Both the position numbers and the translations under genes were made by a program. Shown here in pieces: positions 35,088-36,870 of a stretch of DNA of 36,870 bases. Position 1 is the first letter of the stretch, and each line of letters opens with the position of its first letter. The notes under the pieces are model-generated. The model was given only the letters and a program-made list of their open reading frames with translations. It was not told where the DNA came from and did not search any database. This DNA is from Conidiobolus incongruus B7586 (lineage: Eukaryota > Entomophthoromycota > Entomophthoromycetes > Entomophthorales > Conidiobolaceae): positions 1-36,870 of the forward strand of contig JNEM01006355.1 in assembly GCA_000697335.1 (NCBI GenBank). Direction: 5' to 3'.

Positions 35088-36870
35088 CTAGAAATATTTT
35101 TGATAATCAAGTTAAAACTTTTTATTAAAACTAATTGATTGAGTATGCAAAGATATAGACTCAATTTTTTTCAAAAAGTATTTAAAAGATCATTTTCATC
35201 AGATATAAAATGTTAAAATGAACTTAACTATATCATTGATTTTCACTCAAGATATTTTCTTCAAAATGATTTGTCAATGATCATCAAAAAAAATTGACGT
35301 AAATTTTAGATAATCATTTAACTTTGAGTACTTCTTTGTGACGAATTTCCAATGTGAGCAACTTTCAATTGAATTTAATATCATATTATTATATTAAAGT
35401 TTTAATAATTACTTTGAAATTATAATCAGCTTTATCTACCAATTCTTTCAAAATGATATTATTTTTCAAATTAAATCCTATATATTGAAATCAAAATTTG
35501 TTATTAAGCTCAATTTTCAAACTGCAATACAACAGCAGCTTGAGCTAACGAAAATTAATTATTTTGATCTAAGATAATCTATACATATAATATTTGATTA
35601 GATATAGACCTTTATTTAAAATATTAAAAACCTCAATATACATATAATTTTCAGATTGAATAATATTGACCTGTTCACATTGTTTTCCAAATATTTTTTG
35701 AAAATTTTTATGGTTTGATTATTTTAATTTTTCTTTAAAAAAAGTATAAACGATTATTATATACTCTCTAGTGTTCAAATTTAATATGTCTTCAAATAAT
35801 ATTTACTCTCTTTTTGAAATTATTATTCACTTGATTAAAATATTTTGTATTTTAAAGCAAATCAAGGAAAAATTTGATAATAATTTATATCAATCAAATG
35901 TTAAAGTCTGTACAGTTAAAAAACATACAATATTTAATATAATTTTAAAAAAACATTTTAAATAATCCTCTATTAGTATAAAGAATATAAATGTTTTTCA
36001 TCTATAAATTTTTCTTGTAAAATTGTCTTTTTATATTCTTTCATGAATTAAAATAAATATAAAAATATTATTGGATGAATACCTTATTAGTTAAATATCA
36101 TAATATACTTCTTATATATTGTACTAAAATTAGATTTGAATAGAATAATCAGATATATGATAAAATATACAATATTTAAAATTATTTTGATATTTTGAAT
36201 TTCAATGAATATCATATATATATCTGTTAGCATATAAGTAATAAAATTTAATTCAATTCATAATATATAACCAATAAAATATTTCAATTCTAAATCAGAT
36301 AAAGATATAATCTGATTATTAAGATAAATTTATAATAATTAACTGAATAAATTAGATACTTGATAAAGCTAAGTGTTTTTAAACTTAATTTTTTAAATTT
36401 ATTTTAAAAACTTATATAGCTAATATTTTATTTCACCGTATCTACTCTTATAATTATTATTTAATAAGATTATTAAAATTAAATAAATACTATATTAATA
36501 TAAAGTATTAAATCAATTATTAGATTCAAAATATTGATATTTAAATAAATATTAATATCAATAATAGTTCGTTTTATTAGATAAATTAAATGTAAAATAA
36601 TGGTAGATAGTGATATAAAACTATAATTGATAATGAATTAATATAAACTATATAGAAATATAGCTTTTTGTATTCAGAAAATATATTTATTATATATTGA
36701 TATAAAATATCTAATTAAAATTAAAAACAATGATTATAGATTGATAATAATTGTTTTAAATCCTAAGGAATTTAGTTAAAAAATAATAATTAAGAAATAT
36801 TAAAGAAATTTAAATAAATAAAAGACTATATTTATTAATTTAATCAAGGTTATTTATATATTAGAATTAT
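35088..36870. other. AT-rich outer region, no confident gene
   Basis: Mirror of 1-1783. The 64-codon frame at 35771-35965 has no recognisable domain. No telomeric repeat or other chromosome-end signal is visible at the window edge. Confidence 0.6.

Larger units (their letters stand above)
20271..36870 (-). repeat. Right arm of giant inverted repeat
   Basis: Mirror partner of 1-16600. The last 60 bases of the window are the exact reverse complement of the first 60, so the repeat runs to both window edges and may continue or stop there. No telomere-like tandem repeat is visible at either edge. The inner edge at 20271 is sharp: the preceding 51 bases (20220-20270) differ at many positions from their left counterpart, while everything outward is essentially identical. 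Confidence 0.97.

Noticed and set aside
1-36870. Ciliate-type minichromosome or rDNA-like palindrome
   Set aside because: No telomere repeats or rRNA genes, standard code, and fungal-like gene content.
1-36870. Transposon or virus-like element as the unit of the inverted repeat
   Set aside because: No transposase, integrase, reverse transcriptase or capsid gene, and no terminal target-site duplication visible; arms contain ordinary host genes.

Overview
The window is one very large inverted repeat. Bases 1-16600 reappear as the reverse complement in 20271-36870, with position x matching position 36871-x and no length change between the arms. I found two arm mismatches, both inside a dead P-type ATPase gene. 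Between the arms lies a 3.67 kb centre, 16601-20270. It is not a simple fold-back, because it holds the 5' parts of two diverged head-to-head apyrase paralogs and their 2.3 kb shared upstream region.

The organism looks like an AT-rich, early-diverging (zygomycete-grade) fungus. Genes are eukaryotic, with short introns of about 48-55 bases that start GT and end AG, and use the standard code (TGA and TAA both end genes). The front-end desaturase reads most like the Mortierella delta-6 enzyme. A Conidiobolus/Entomophthorales-type genome would fit the base composition, but the lineage is inferred and not proven.

Reading outward from the centre, each arm carries the same set. First comes an intact apyrase (GDA1/CD39 family, one intron). 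Next is a decayed P5-type (probably P5B, ATP13A/Ypk9-like) ATPase of about 4.1 kb, broken by several frame changes and stops and clearly richer in GC than its surroundings. A 2.3 kb AT-rich gap follows, then an intact cytochrome-b5 fusion front-end fatty acid desaturase (one intron). A tRNA-Leu(CAA) and an intact UTP5/WDR43 ribosome-biogenesis gene (three introns) come next. Last are a tRNA-Leu-like pseudogene, a broken RidA-family gene, and AT-rich sequence to the window end. All intact protein genes point away from the centre.

The genes do not form one pathway; the architecture is the main point of interest. Two inverted apyrase paralogs appear to have served as the homology at which one flank was copied onto the other side, or at which an assembly was wrongly joined. 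The result is two near-identical copies of desaturase, UTP5, tRNA-Leu and the pseudogenes. A separate patch of near-identity inside the apyrase exons suggests gene conversion between them. The window ends exactly where the two arms remain symmetric, so an assembly origin cannot be excluded from sequence alone.
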